Assembly: GCA_947258785.1 (NCBI GenBank)
Contig: CAMYJT010000001.1
Span: forward strand, 422,479 to 486,478
Direction: 5' to 3'
DNA: 64,000 bases
Source: an uncultured Gammaproteobacteria bacterium
GTDB taxonomy: Bacteria; Pseudomonadota; Gammaproteobacteria; Arenicellales; JAANXG01
Shown: positions 45,019-54,906 of the stretch, in pieces
Numbering within the stretch: the stretch's first letter is position 1
How the letters are laid out: the number at the start of each line of letters is the position of its first letter
Notes under the pieces: model-generated
Seen by the model: only the letters and a program-made list of their open reading frames with translations
The model's database searches: none
Told to the model about the DNA's origin: nothing
Translations under genes and position numbers: made by a program

Positions 45019-45592
45019 TTCTACACGCCGGTGGATTAGAATTATAGCCGGACGCTGGCGTGGGCGGCGCATTCAGGTTCCCGACAGCCCGTATATCCGT
45101 CCGACTCCCGATCGTATCCGTGAGACCCTGTTCAACTGGCTACAACCATTCATTAACCAGGCCGATTGTCTCGATCTGTTTGCCGGAACGGGTATCCTGA
45201 GTTTTGAAGCTCTTTCCAGAGGAGCGCGTTCATCGGTCTGTTTGGAAAACGAACCTCGTGCGGTACGGTCTATCCGCCGACAGGCCGCGCGGCTCGGCGC
45301 CGAAAGACTGAAATTGATCGAGACTGACACCGTCAAGTTTTTGAGCTGTCACCAACCGTGGCCGGCAGACGTGGTGTTTGTGGATCCACCGTATAACTCG
45401 CGGATCTACACCCAGGTACTCGGCCTGCTCGAGGATCGAGAATGGTTGTCGTCCTGCGCATTCATTTACGTGGAATCCAGTGTCGACGGCCCGGCGTTCA
45501 CCGTTCCGGACGGTTGGAACCATCTGCGCGTCAAACGCGCCGGGGCGGTGGATTACCGCCTTTATCAACGCGTCCAACCGTTGAGAGATTGA
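45002..45592 (+). CDS. rsmD: 16S rRNA m2G966 methyltransferase
   Basis: RsmD methylates G966 of 16S rRNA in the assembled 30S subunit. The 196-residue protein has the RIIAGRWRGRRI opening, SAM-binding LDLFAGTGILSFEALSRGA (about 57-75) and the catalytic DPPYNSR motif (about 126-132). It starts with GTG inside the end of the M16 gene. coaD follows, the standard order. Confidence 0.95.
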   Translation: MGRSVSSTRRWIRIIAGRWRGRRIQVPDSPYIRPTPDRIRETLFNWLQPFINQADCLDLFAGTGILSFEALSRGARSSVCLENEPRAVRSIRRQAARLGAERLKLIETDTVKFLSCHQPWPADVVFVDPPYNSRIYTQVLGLLEDREWLSSCAFIYVESSVDGPAFTVPDGWNHLRVKRAGAVDYRLYQRVQPLRD

Positions 45593-45652
45593 CGCCGCCT
45601 TGTTGCAACAAGTAGCCTTAGCCGGGCTAGACGTAGCGAGGCAGCAATACTA

Positions 45653-46132
45653 ATGACAATAACAGCCCTTTATCCGGGGACGTTTGATCCGATCACTAAC
45701 GGCCATATCGACCTGATCACCCGGGCCTGCAATATATTCGATCAAGTAGTTGTAGCAATCGCCGCAAATCCGGATAAACAACCACTATTTACCCTGGCAG
45801 AGCGTGTTGATCTGGCTGAAAGGGTCGTCCAGTCCTTGTCATGCGTACAGGTCGTGGGTTTTGAATCACTGCTGATACAGTGCGTACGCGATAACGACGC
45901 CAGCGTTGTAATTAGAGGCTTAAGAGCATTGTCGGATTTCGAGTACGAATTCCAGCTGGCGTCTGCGAACCGCCGTCTGGCACCGGAGATTGAGACGGTA
46001 TTTCTAACTCCCTCTGAGAGTCACACGTTTACTTCAGCGCATTTGGTTAAGGAGATCGCAATGTACCAAGGCGATGTCTCGAGCTTCGTGAGTGCCGAGG
46101 TCCACGCGGCATTGAGGGCCAAATTTAAGTAA
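45653..46132 (+). CDS. coaD: Phosphopantetheine adenylyltransferase
   Basis: CoaD makes dephospho-CoA from 4'-phosphopantetheine and ATP. The 159-residue protein begins with the nucleotidyltransferase motif [15 protein letters not shown] (residues 7-21, TxGH-like histidine at 18) and ends with the [10 protein letters not shown] region resembling ISSTLVRE. Length is typical. Confidence 0.96.
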   Translation: MTITALYPGTFDPITNGHIDLITRACNIFDQVVVAIAANPDKQPLFTLAERVDLAERVVQSLSCVQVVGFESLLIQCVRDNDASVVIRGLRALSDFEYEFQLASANRRLAPEIETVFLTPSESHTFTSAHLVKEIAMYQGDVSSFVSAEVHAALRAKFK

Positions 46133-46441
<309 letters not shown>

Positions 46442-46455
46442 AGTTGTTCCGCCCC

Positions 46456-48432
46456 TCAAGCGCTCTTTTCAGTCAGCCCAGATCCGGTGCGTGTCTCACC
46501 AAGCACCTCTTCGACGTTGACGATGAAATCCTCAAGTTTAGTGCGCTGTTGAGTGATTCCACTCTTGACGTGTTCAAGCTCTGCCAGGCGGTCTTCGAGC
46601 GTGTCGCTCGCTTTGTGGATGCGTTTAATGCTCTCAAGGCGCCGGCGAAGCTGTATTTGATGCTCGCGAACCTGTGATTCCATTGGCGACATGATGGTCT
46701 TAAGCCAGTCATCGGTGTCTCGATTGGCCCGCTGAAATACCCGTCTTACGCTGGCAACGGCGGATTCGTAGAAGCGTCGGGCCAGCACCATCTGCTCGGT
46801 CATCACCATCGACGGGCCACGAATAAAGTGCTCATGACGTTCGATGAGACGCTTGATTTCGCGCTGGTACTTGTTGATGGAAAATCTCCGGGGTCGGATA
46901 TTGACTAAGCCGTGCTCCTCTTGAAACTTCTTGTAGACTCCCTCCATGAGTTGCTGAATTTCCAACACTTGCTTGGACGAATTCTCCATGGCCTCGGTGG
47001 CCTCCTTGAAAAACTTAATCATCGCTGTCCGCAAACCGCTTGTGGTCAGACTTATCGCCATGTCCTTTTTGGTCTCGGCGATCAGGCGGTCGATTCTTTT
47101 TGTGCTCAAGTAGCTAAACAACTTGTTGCTCTGTTGTGAAAAAATGGACCGTGTTGCCTGGAACCGCTGCAGGTTCTTTTCCAGGCGCTCCTTATCAATC
47201 CGCACTTTCTTCATCATATCGTCAATGACTTGGACGTTCTTGCCATTGAGTTTCTGAAGCTCTGCCATATGTTCTTGAACGTCCAGAATCCGTTGATCGT
47301 TCATCGCTCGAGTCGTCTTGAAGACATCCTCGATTTCACCGCCAACGTTGCCGCTGACGATCTCCCGTTTCGCCGGTATCAGCAAGTTGGTGATGGCATT
47401 CTCGAGATTTTGTATGCCACTGCTTGCTAATATCGTTTCGTCCCGTCTCACCTTGCCCAACAGGCCTTTTTGTGCCGATATGGGAAAGATTTGGGTCGGC
47501 GGCACGCTGAGAATCTCGCACGTGTCCTGAATCTGTCTCTGAATCTCCCGCTCTACTTCGCGGGCGTCTTTGAGTTCGTCCCAAAGCACATCGACCTTGT
47601 TTAAAACTACGATGCGCCCCTTATTGGAGACGCCAATCTGGCCGCCATTGATATGGTCGCGCCACAGCAAAAGATCTGTTTTGGTGACACCCGCGTCGGC
47701 GGCAAGTATGAACAACACCGCATGGGCGCTGGAAAGCATGTTCAAGGTCAGCTCCGGTTCAGCACCCAGTGCGTTCAGCCCCGGTGTGTCGAGGATGACC
47801 AGGCCTTGTTCGAGCATGGGGTGGGGATAGTTAACCATCGCATGACGCCAACGGGGGATTTCAATGTTGCCGTCCACCCGCATATGAAGACCGTCCTCAT
47901 GTGCCTCGTCTTCCGAGACGTGCAAGCCGAGAGCTTCCGCCTGCTCACGGGCAACCAACTTAATCTTGGTCAGTTGTTGCAGCGCTGACTGCGTTTGCTC
48001 GGGATCGTCAGGTTGGAGATAAACCGTCTCCCAATCATCCATGGACTCCTTATAGTCGGCGATGCTTGTATCCTGCATACGGGTCTCCACCGGCAGCAAT
48101 TGGATACAAGGCTCGCGGTTTGGGTCGTAATACAGTTCGGTGGGACACATCGTTGTACGCCCGGCGCCGGAGGGGAGTATTCGCTGCCCCATGTGGCCGA
48201 AAAACAGGGCATTGATCAGTTCTGATTTGCCTCGCGAAAACTCCGCAACAAAGGCGACATACAGCTTGTCGTCGTGCAGTGTGTTCAGCACCTGTTCGAT
48301 GCGCTGCTCGGTTTGTCCATCGCTGAACTTCTGCCGCCTCAGCCATTCACCGAACGTGGTGATCGAGGATTGCAGGCGTTTACGCCAATCGCTGTACGCG
48401 TCAAAACCGTTTTCGATGCTTGTTTCGATCAT
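46456..48432 (-). CDS. Dynamin-like GTPase
   Basis: A protein of about 658 residues with an N-terminal dynamin-type GTPase: P-loop AEFSRGKS (63-70), switch residues near GRTTMCPT, G3 DTPG, G4 NKVD and G5 ISAQKG. The first glycine of the canonical GxxxxGKS is replaced by Ala63. A long helical stalk follows (about 320-650) rich in charged, coiled-coil heptads. Bacterial dynamin-like proteins act in membrane fusion or repair; no transmembrane segment is obvious here. The frame opens at TTG 48495, but I favour the ATG at 48432. Confidence 0.85.
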   Translation of the reverse strand: MIETSIENGFDAYSDWRKRLQSSITTFGEWLRRQKFSDGQTEQRIEQVLNTLHDDKLYVAFVAEFSRGKSELINALFFGHMGQRILPSGAGRTTMCPTELYYDPNREPCIQLLPVETRMQDTSIADYKESMDDWETVYLQPDDPEQTQSALQQLTKIKLVAREQAEALGLHVSEDEAHEDGLHMRVDGNIEIPRWRHAMVNYPHPMLEQGLVILDTPGLNALGAEPELTLNMLSSAHAVLFILAADAGVTKTDLLLWRDHINGGQIGVSNKGRIVVLNKVDVLWDELKDAREVEREIQRQIQDTCEILSVPPTQIFPISAQKGLLGKVRRDETILASSGIQNLENAITNLLIPAKREIVSGNVGGEIEDVFKTTRAMNDQRILDVQEHMAELQKLNGKNVQVIDDMMKKVRIDKERLEKNLQRFQATRSIFSQQSNKLFSYLSTKRIDRLIAETKKDMAISLTTSGLRTAMIKFFKEATEAMENSSKQVLEIQQLMEGVYKKFQEEHGLVNIRPRRFSINKYQREIKRLIERHEHFIRGPSMVMTEQMVLARRFYESAVASVRRVFQRANRDTDDWLKTIMSPMESQVREHQIQLRRRLESIKRIHKASDTLEDRLAELEHVKSGITQQRTKLEDFIVNVEEVLGETRTGSGLTEKSA

Positions 48433-48582
48433 GTTCCGAACCGTATCACCGTTGTAGTTTTCGTTGGCCGATTGCTTGAAAACATACCCTCTCAATCATA
48501 TTTAAGCAAAAATGGCAGAAAAACCAAGCGTTTTCAATGAATTTTATCTTCTAGCCCATAATCGACTTTAACTTTCCGTCAC

Positions 48583-49398
48583 TTAGCGCTGGCAGCGGGT
48601 ACAAAAATAGCTGGAACGTTGCGCGATTACTCGTCGCTGAATGAGACCGTGGCAGCGGGGGCAGTGGGCGCCCTCTTGATCGTATACCTGGAGATGGTGG
48701 CGGAAATAGCCGGGATGACCGTCCTCGCGCACAAAGTCACGCAGCGTGGTCCCACCGGCATCGATAGCACACTGCAGCGTCTGCTTGATGCCCTTTGACA
48801 GGCGACTCAGCCGCGCCAGCGACACGCGACCGGCCGCCCGCTGAGGGTGAATACCGGCGCAATACAGGGCTTCATTTGCATAAATGTTGCCCACTCCCGC
48901 CACCACGGTGGCGTCCATGATGAAGGGCTTGATGCGAACCCGGCGCCCACGGGCGGAGTGGTACAAATAGCGTCCGTTCAGCGCGTCGGACAGCGGTTCC
49001 GGTCCCAGATTGCGCAGCAGCGGATGGTGCAGGGGGTCGTCCGGGGTCCAAAGAACCGCCCCGAACCGGCGTGGATCACGAAGGCGCAGACAGTAGCCAT
49101 CCCGAAACACAATGTCCACGTGGTCATGTGGGCCGGCCGCGGCCGCTGCATCGACTATGCGTAGGCTGCCGGACATTCCAAGATGAAGAATAAGGGTTCC
49201 AGTCTGTGTGCGGATCAAGAGATATTTTGCTCGACGGTCAACCGACAATACGCGTTGATTGCGTATCCTCCGCCCCAGGAGTGGCTGGACCGGCCAACGC
49301 AAATGAGGGTTACGGACCTTTGCCGTAGCTATTGTATGGCCCGACAAATACCGCTGAATTCCCCGCCGCGTGGTCTCAACTTCCGGTAGCTCTGGCAT
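48583..49398 (-). CDS. mutM: Formamidopyrimidine-DNA glycosylase
   Basis: MutM excises oxidised purines such as 8-oxoguanine and cuts the abasic strand. The start must be the ATG at 49398, because the catalytic residue is the proline exposed after Met removal (MPELPEVET). At 271 residues it has family length. The helix-two-turn-helix and the C-terminal zinc finger C-x2-C-x16-C-x2-C (CPRC and CTRCQ) are intact. The open frame extends eight codons upstream, which would bury the proline. Confidence 0.97.
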   Translation of the reverse strand: MPELPEVETTRRGIQRYLSGHTIATAKVRNPHLRWPVQPLLGRRIRNQRVLSVDRRAKYLLIRTQTGTLILHLGMSGSLRIVDAAAAAGPHDHVDIVFRDGYCLRLRDPRRFGAVLWTPDDPLHHPLLRNLGPEPLSDALNGRYLYHSARGRRVRIKPFIMDATVVAGVGNIYANEALYCAGIHPQRAAGRVSLARLSRLSKGIKQTLQCAIDAGGTTLRDFVREDGHPGYFRHHLQVYDQEGAHCPRCHGLIQRRVIAQRSSYFCTRCQR

Positions 49399-49464
49399 TG
49401 CTCGAAAACGCGTCCTCGGCATAGACGTTACAATATGATCATCTCTCGGAACTGACTCAACATT

Positions 49465-50520
49465 ATGACGGTGACCTACACCATAACGCTACACGCAAAC
49501 GGCAAGCAGTTCGCCGCGCGGGACGATGAAACAATTCTGGACGCCGCCCTGCGTGCCGGCTATGTGCTGCCGTACAGTTGCCGAACCGGCTCGTGTGGGA
49601 CTTGTAAGGCGCGGTTGATAAGCGGTGAAGTGGATTATGGGGAGTACCAGGCTCAGGCTATGGACGAACAGGAACGCGCCACCGGTGGGGTACTCTTGTG
49701 CCGCGCCAAGCCGCTCGGCGATGTGACCGTTGAGGCGCGGGAGGTGGTGGCTGCCGAAGGTATCGAGATACGAATTTTACCGTGCCGCGTGGCGCGCATG
49801 GAGATCCTTTCAGAAGATGTGATGCGATTGATGCTTACCCTGCCTAAAAATCAGGCGTTCACGTACTTACCCGGCCAGTACATCGACGTGTTATTGAATG
49901 GGGGCCGGCGGCGCAGCTTTTCCATTGCGAATCGGTGTGCAGACACGGGCGGCCTGGAGTTACACATCCGGCGTATCGCCGGTGGTGTGTTTTCCGATCA
50001 GGTGTTTACCCGGCTCAAGGAACGAGATCTGCTTCGTTTCCAGGGGCCGCTTGGTACGTTCTTTATCCGCGAGGAGTCTACTCGACCGATTTTGCTCCTG
50101 GCGGGGGGAACCGGTTTCGCACCCATCAAGGCGATCATTGAGCATGCCATCGCCTCCGGGATGTCACGCTCGATGCACCTGTTCTGGGGGGCACGTACCC
50201 GCCGCGACCTGTATCTGAGGGAACTCGCCGAATCGTGGGCGATGTCCAATGGTTTATTTAAATTTACACCGGTACTGTCCGAGCCGTCTGCGGAAGAGGA
50301 TTGGTCCGGGGCCGTTGGGTTGGTGCATCAAGCGTTGCTCGAATGCTATCCGGATCTCAGTGAGTACGAGATCTACGCATCAGGCCCTCCGCCGATGATC
50401 GAGGCGGGCAAGTCAGAATTTGCCAAGCGGGGATTGCCGGCGTTGCACTACTATTTCGATTCTTTCGAGTTTGCTAGCGATCCGATTCCAGCGGCGTGTC
50501 CTCCAGCGACGGCGCGGTGA
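49465..50520 (+). CDS. 2Fe-2S ferredoxin/FAD/NAD reductase (CDP-glucoseen reductase-like)
   Basis: A 351-residue three-domain oxidoreductase. The N-terminal plant-type ferredoxin domain binds a 2Fe-2S cluster through Cys39, Cys44, Cys47 and Cys77 (CRTGSCGTC and LLCRAKP). Next is an FAD domain with RRRSFSIAN (about 149-157), then a NAD domain with LLLAGGTGFAPI and the C-terminal YASGPPPMIEAG. It resembles CDP-6-deoxy-glucoseen reductase (AscD) and phenol/toluate reductase components; the actual partner oxygenase or dehydratase is not in the window. Its 3' end overlaps hemY's by 47 bases, tail to tail. Confidence 0.88.
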   Translation: MTVTYTITLHANGKQFAARDDETILDAALRAGYVLPYSCRTGSCGTCKARLISGEVDYGEYQAQAMDEQERATGGVLLCRAKPLGDVTVEAREVVAAEGIEIRILPCRVARMEILSEDVMRLMLTLPKNQAFTYLPGQYIDVLLNGGRRRSFSIANRCADTGGLELHIRRIAGGVFSDQVFTRLKERDLLRFQGPLGTFFIREESTRPILLLAGGTGFAPIKAIIEHAIASGMSRSMHLFWGARTRRDLYLRELAESWAMSNGLFKFTPVLSEPSAEEDWSGAVGLVHQALLECYPDLSEYEIYASGPPPMIEAGKSEFAKRGLPALHYYFDSFEFASDPIPAACPPATAR

Positions 50521-51739
50521 CCGATGTGTCCTCACCCACCGGCAACGCAACGGCCCGGCTCGTCGAAGGAGAGGCCTGCTCCAATCCTTGACGATAATAG
50601 GTCAACGCGTTTTCAGGCTCCTCGAGCTGCTCGAGGAGCTTACCAAGCTCTCGATATGCTTCAGTAGATCCACCTTTGGCGATGCACTCTTCCAGATAAG
50701 AGCGGGCTTTGCCCCATAGTTCGTTCGCCATCGACAATCGTGCCAAGGTCAGCAACAACTGTGGATCATCCTTGTGCTCCACTGCCCACTTTTCAGCGAC
50801 CTGCAGTTGTTTGGCGACATTGTTAGAACGAGTTTGTCCGTATAGTCCAACCAGTTCGGGGTCCCAACTTCGCCTGATCTCTTTGCGCAGCAGGACCTCC
50901 GCGGCCTCCGACTTACCTTGACCGATCAGTTGTTTTGCATACGTAGCCACCAGCTCGTGATTTTGCCTGAGATCACGACGCAGATTTTCCCAGACACTCT
51001 GTAACTGACCGTTTTCGCTATCGGAATGGGTCAGCAATTGGTGAGCGATGCGCTGTTCCAACTGATCCAGTTTTTCGTCGTCCATCACTGCCAATTTGCG
51101 TGCCGCTGGCACGAGTTCTGCGACCGCTGGCCAATCGTGTAAGTGTTGGTGAACCTGCAGAATCAGGCTCAGGACTTTCTTGTTCTTCGGTGCGTTGGAC
51201 CGCAGTCGATACAGCGTGTTCAAGGCTTGTTCCAGCTGACCGGTTTGGTACTGCAGTTTCGCCTGGGTCAGTCCTATGGCGATGGTTCGCCGAGGATCGC
51301 TCTTCTGAGCTTGGGCGAGATATTTGTCACGCCGGTTGAGGTCGCCTTGCGCCTGAGCTGCGTGAGCGGCGCCGACGTAGTTCATCACAGGTGTGTCAGT
51401 GTGGCCCGTATAACTCAGCAGCTTCTTCTCGGCCTTACTCCAGTCGCCTTCGATCAAGCTCATCATGCCCTGAGTCTGCGAACGATTAGCCTTTGTATTT
51501 AATCGACGACCGTGCCACTCGCCGATGTCCCTGGGCGTTCTCCATAACCGGACCAAGAAACGCACTGCCAGGTAGACCACAATGAACAACGCTACCAGCA
51601 GCACCAAGAAAAGTGAAAACGATAGTTCGACGCTCCACGGTTTGACGGTGATCAACACGTAACCGGGGTCATCGACTGCGACGTAGCCAATGGCCAATGA
51701 TCCTGCCAGTGCCAGCAGAATGACGATCAGTATTTTCAT
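50474..51739 (-). CDS. hemY: HemY-family TPR membrane protein
   Basis: A 421-residue inner-membrane protein with two N-terminal transmembrane segments (about 4-22 and 40-62) and a TPR-containing cytoplasmic or periplasmic helical domain. It is encoded at the end of the hemCDXY operon and is presumed to support late heme synthesis, though its exact biochemical role is unsettled. Its start overlaps the hemX stop by four bases. Confidence 0.9.
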   Translation of the reverse strand: MKILIVILLALAGSLAIGYVAVDDPGYVLITVKPWSVELSFSLFLVLLVALFIVVYLAVRFLVRLWRTPRDIGEWHGRRLNTKANRSQTQGMMSLIEGDWSKAEKKLLSYTGHTDTPVMNYVGAAHAAQAQGDLNRRDKYLAQAQKSDPRRTIAIGLTQAKLQYQTGQLEQALNTLYRLRSNAPKNKKVLSLILQVHQHLHDWPAVAELVPAARKLAVMDDEKLDQLEQRIAHQLLTHSDSENGQLQSVWENLRRDLRQNHELVATYAKQLIGQGKSEAAEVLLRKEIRRSWDPELVGLYGQTRSNNVAKQLQVAEKWAVEHKDDPQLLLTLARLSMANELWGKARSYLEECIAKGGSTEAYRELGKLLEQLEEPENALTYYRQGLEQASPSTSRAVALPVGEDTSVTAPSLEDTPLESDR

Positions 51740-52968
51740 CCCGTGCTTGCTCGCTGCTTGATCTTCTGAAGCGCATTCAGGGAGGTGCTTATATCCGGCA
51801 GTTCGGGTTTTAAATCGACTTGTCCTATTTCCTCAAGATCCGTCATGATCTTGGCGACCCCGCCGTCTTCGGTGTCAAAGTAATTCCGTAACCAGGATTC
51901 GGCCTGACTCAAGTTGTTGCGAAAAGTGCCGGTGTCGGCTTTCAGAAGCGCGATCTGGGCACCGGTAAGCAGTAAGCGAAGATTTTCGAACAAGTAGAAT
52001 CGCTGGTCTGGACTCAACAGGGGTTTGGCAGGTTCGGACACGTTTTGAACACGCACCAAATCTTTCAGGTCCGCCAACAGCTCTTGCCCCGCTTGGTACA
52101 ACTTGTCGCTCGTTGACGCGGGTTTGACGGTGTTCGAAGAGGCGGCTTCCCCCGCAAAACCACGCTGCGGTTTAACCGCCAACGGCAGTTTGTCTACGCT
52201 GGACGTGATGCTGCTGAGACGCAACGCAAGCCCGGCCACGTCAGGTTGGCCAATCCCTTGCAGCTGTACTAATTCATCAGCAATCAAACGCCGGACCTCG
52301 GTAAATTTGGGGTTGCCCAGCTGGTGCAGGCGGCGATCGGCGAGTTCCAGGCCCGCCCTGGCCGTATTGACATCCTGCGAAAGGCTGAGGCTGTGGTTGG
52401 CGATTCTCAACAGTTGCTCGATTTCCTCCAGCGCCCAGCTGTCGAGACTCCGGTCCAGGTCCGTGTAGACTTTTTCAACAGCGGTGGAGAGCGATTCCAT
52501 CGATGAGCCCAACTTAGCCTGCGATTTTTGCAGGGTAGCCTGCGACACTTTCAGCGGATCAATATTTTCTTGCACGATCTGTCTAATCGTTTTTTCGATC
52601 CCCCCCTGCCGCGATTCGATCTCGCCTTGCCGGGATTCCAATCTGTTCTGCAGTTTCTCGAGTCCTGCCACCTGTTGACCCAGGCCCTTGATATTGACGT
52701 TGATGTCAGCGGTGCTCCGGGTTTGCTCGAGCTTTTGCTGGACTTCAACGCTGTACCACAGATAGGCGCTCAGGCCGATGGCCAGCAACGACAATACCAA
52801 CGCTGCTATCGGCAGCGCTCGACCGCCTCGATCCTCACCGGCCTGCGTTTGATCTGGCTCGGTGGCCGTTGTCAACTCTTCAACAGAATCCGACTCGGTA
52901 AGCTCTGATTGGGACTCCTCTTCGCTGGGAGGGCTGTCAACAGAAGGGGGCTCTTTATCATTACTCAT
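51736..52968 (-). CDS. hemX: HemX-family membrane protein
   Basis: A 410-residue protein with an acidic N-terminal tail, one transmembrane helix (about 49-69), a coiled-coil region (about 78-160) and a helical C-terminal domain. It resembles HemX of the hem operon but has no methyltransferase motifs, so annotation as uroporphyrinogen methyltransferase would be wrong. It lies between hemD and hemY. Role unknown beyond the context. Confidence 0.88.
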   Translation of the reverse strand: MSNDKEPPSVDSPPSEEESQSELTESDSVEELTTATEPDQTQAGEDRGGRALPIAALVLSLLAIGLSAYLWYSVEVQQKLEQTRSTADINVNIKGLGQQVAGLEKLQNRLESRQGEIESRQGGIEKTIRQIVQENIDPLKVSQATLQKSQAKLGSSMESLSTAVEKVYTDLDRSLDSWALEEIEQLLRIANHSLSLSQDVNTARAGLELADRRLHQLGNPKFTEVRRLIADELVQLQGIGQPDVAGLALRLSSITSSVDKLPLAVKPQRGFAGEAASSNTVKPASTSDKLYQAGQELLADLKDLVRVQNVSEPAKPLLSPDQRFYLFENLRLLLTGAQIALLKADTGTFRNNLSQAESWLRNYFDTEDGGVAKIMTDLEEIGQVDLKPELPDISTSLNALQKIKQRASTG

Positions 52969-53048
52969 TCTGATGTTTCGCCGTGGGTCTCTAATCCGCT
53001 GACTTTACCATACGCTGCCGTATTGTGCCCCCTCGCCAGGTTCCGTAT

Positions 53049-53855
53049 TTAACCATTATTTTCAAGCGCTCCTTCGCTGCGGTGCCAGTTGACCAATGCC
53101 TCCAACATCGCTTCATCGGTGGCGTTGTCGGCGACGGTTACGGTGGCCCGCCAGCCAAGGCGAGTGGCGGATTGGGCAATTCTGTCGCTGGCGACTATCA
53201 AGGGGGTGTTTAACAGCATATCGAGTCTGTCGTCACCCACCGCGTCGATCAACAGGGTCAAGCTTTCAGAACTGGTAAGTGTAAAGACATTCAAGCGTTG
53301 TTCCCGCCATGCGCGTTCCAGCACGGCGGCATCCGGACTAGCCGGCGTCCGCCGATAGCATTCCGCATAATCCACCATGGCGCCACGGTTTTCGAGGGAT
53401 TCGCGTAACAGGCCGAGCCCACCTTCACCCCGGAAGATCAGACATCGGCAGCCCGAAACCCGGCGTAATGCAGCCTCGGCCAGCAAGGTTTCGCTGCGGT
53501 AAGGTGGCTTCGGAACGACGTCGACAGTCCAGCCGGACTCGCGCAGTGCGTCGGCAGTCTTTTCCCCAATTGCGGCAATCTTGGCGTGCGTGGGCGGGTT
53601 GCCCACACGAGTGATCGCCTCAAGGCCCATGCGCACTGCGTTGACGCTGATGAATATCAGCCAATCATAGCTTGGCAGGCGGCGCAGCCGGGCCAGTAGC
53701 GGCGCGATGTTCCGAGGTGGCCGGATGCTTAACAGCGGGAATTGTAAGGCCTGCCCTCCCGCGCCCTCAATTCGATCCATGAAGTCTGCGGCTTGGTGGC
53801 TGGGACGGGTCACCACCACGCTGACACCTTTTAAATCAGCGTCCGAAGAGTTCAC
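53049..53855 (-). CDS. hemD: Uroporphyrinogen-III synthase
   Basis: HemD cyclises hydroxymethylbilane to uroporphyrinogen III. The protein of about 268 residues starts at the GTG at 53855, overlapping the hemC stop by 20 bases; a longer open frame extends further upstream, but this lies within hemC and is its shadow. The N-terminal VSVVVTRP motif and the [10 protein letters not shown] region are typical; HemD is poorly conserved in general. Second gene of hemCDXY. Confidence 0.92.
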   Translation of the reverse strand: MNSSDADLKGVSVVVTRPSHQAADFMDRIEGAGGQALQFPLLSIRPPRNIAPLLARLRRLPSYDWLIFISVNAVRMGLEAITRVGNPPTHAKIAAIGEKTADALRESGWTVDVVPKPPYRSETLLAEAALRRVSGCRCLIFRGEGGLGLLRESLENRGAMVDYAECYRRTPASPDAAVLERAWREQRLNVFTLTSSESLTLLIDAVGDDRLDMLLNTPLIVASDRIAQSATRLGWRATVTVADNATDEAMLEALVNWHRSEGALENNG

Positions 53856-54759
53856 GCAGGATTTTATCCGCACCTTGTGCGATGAGTTGGCGCGCCACCT
53901 CCTGGCCCAGGATCTCGGGCTGCTCTGCTGATCCGACCGCCTCTCCACGCAGCAACTCCGTGCCGTCGCTGCGGCCCACAAGGCCCCGCAGTCGCAGCCG
54001 GCCCAGCTCGAGTTCCGCAAAGGCCGCGATGGGCACCTGACAGCCGCCTTCCAACGCCGCATTGAGGGCTCTTTCGGCCCGCACGCGCAGGTGGCTCGGG
54101 GGATGGTCAAGCGGCCTGAGCAGGACATGAATCCAGTCGCAGTCCCGACGGCATTCGATGCCGACCGCACCCTGGCCGACTGCGGGAAGCGATACAGTCG
54201 GACTGATCAGCTCGGAAATGCGGTGCGACAACCCAAGCCGGTTCAAGCCGGCCGCGGCGAGAATAATGGCGTCGTACTCACCGGCATCGAGTTTGGCCAG
54301 GCGCGTGTTTACGTTACCCCTCAGGTTAACGATCTCAAGGTCGGGGAAGGCATGACGTAATTGACACTGGCGGCGCAAACTGGATGTTCCAAGTCGCGCT
54401 TTTTCCGGCAGATTTTCCAGACATTCGTAGCGAACCGAGACGAATGCATCGAGCGGTTCAGCGCGCTCGCAGATTACCGGAATATGAAGCTGATCTGGAA
54501 GCTCCACGGTGACATCCTTCATCGAATGAACCGCAATGTCGGCCCGACGTTCAAGTATGCCCTCTTCGAGTTCTTTCAAGAACAATCCCTTGCCGCCCAC
54601 GTCCGCTAGTGGAGCGTCTAGAAGCTTATCGCCCTGGGTAGACATCGCGACCATTTCGACCGTGAGTCCTTCGTGCCGGCGCTGAAGTTGGTCGCGGACA
54701 AAGTTCGCTTGCCACAGCGCCAATGGACTTTTACGGGTTGCCAGGCGGACGTGGCTCAT
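53836..54759 (-). CDS. hemC: Porphobilinogen deaminase (hydroxymethylbilane synthase)
   Basis: HemC condenses four porphobilinogens to hydroxymethylbilane. The 307-residue protein contains the substrate-binding [12 protein letters not shown] (about 129-140) and the cofactor-attaching cysteine in [10 protein letters not shown] (about Cys243). It is the first gene of the heme operon. An AlgR-like regulator lies next to it in the same direction (54907-55641), as in Pseudomonas. Confidence 0.97.
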   Translation of the reverse strand: MSHVRLATRKSPLALWQANFVRDQLQRRHEGLTVEMVAMSTQGDKLLDAPLADVGGKGLFLKELEEGILERRADIAVHSMKDVTVELPDQLHIPVICERAEPLDAFVSVRYECLENLPEKARLGTSSLRRQCQLRHAFPDLEIVNLRGNVNTRLAKLDAGEYDAIILAAAGLNRLGLSHRISELISPTVSLPAVGQGAVGIECRRDCDWIHVLLRPLDHPPSHLRVRAERALNAALEGGCQVPIAAFAELELGRLRLRGLVGRSDGTELLRGEAVGSAEQPEILGQEVARQLIAQGADKILRELFGR

Positions 54760-54906
54760 GGTGCCTTATCAGCAAACTGCGTCGATCCGAAAATGCATCC
54801 ACGACCCACTGACCACTCGGACCACAGGTCTGCAGGGTCCAGCGTCGGTGACACCGGGTTTCCGGCCGACGCGGTGTGCGGAGTTGCTGCGTAATTCAAT
54901 CTGTAT

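Noticed and set aside
51736..52968. Uroporphyrinogen-III C-methyltransferase activity for HemX
   Set aside because: No SAM-binding or methyltransferase motifs; the name arises from fused relatives.
53856..54170. Longer hemD reading frame starting at 54170
   Set aside because: The extension lies wholly inside hemC on the same strand in another frame and is Arg/Ser/Cys rich, as expected for a shadow; GTG at 53855 gives the normal HemD length.
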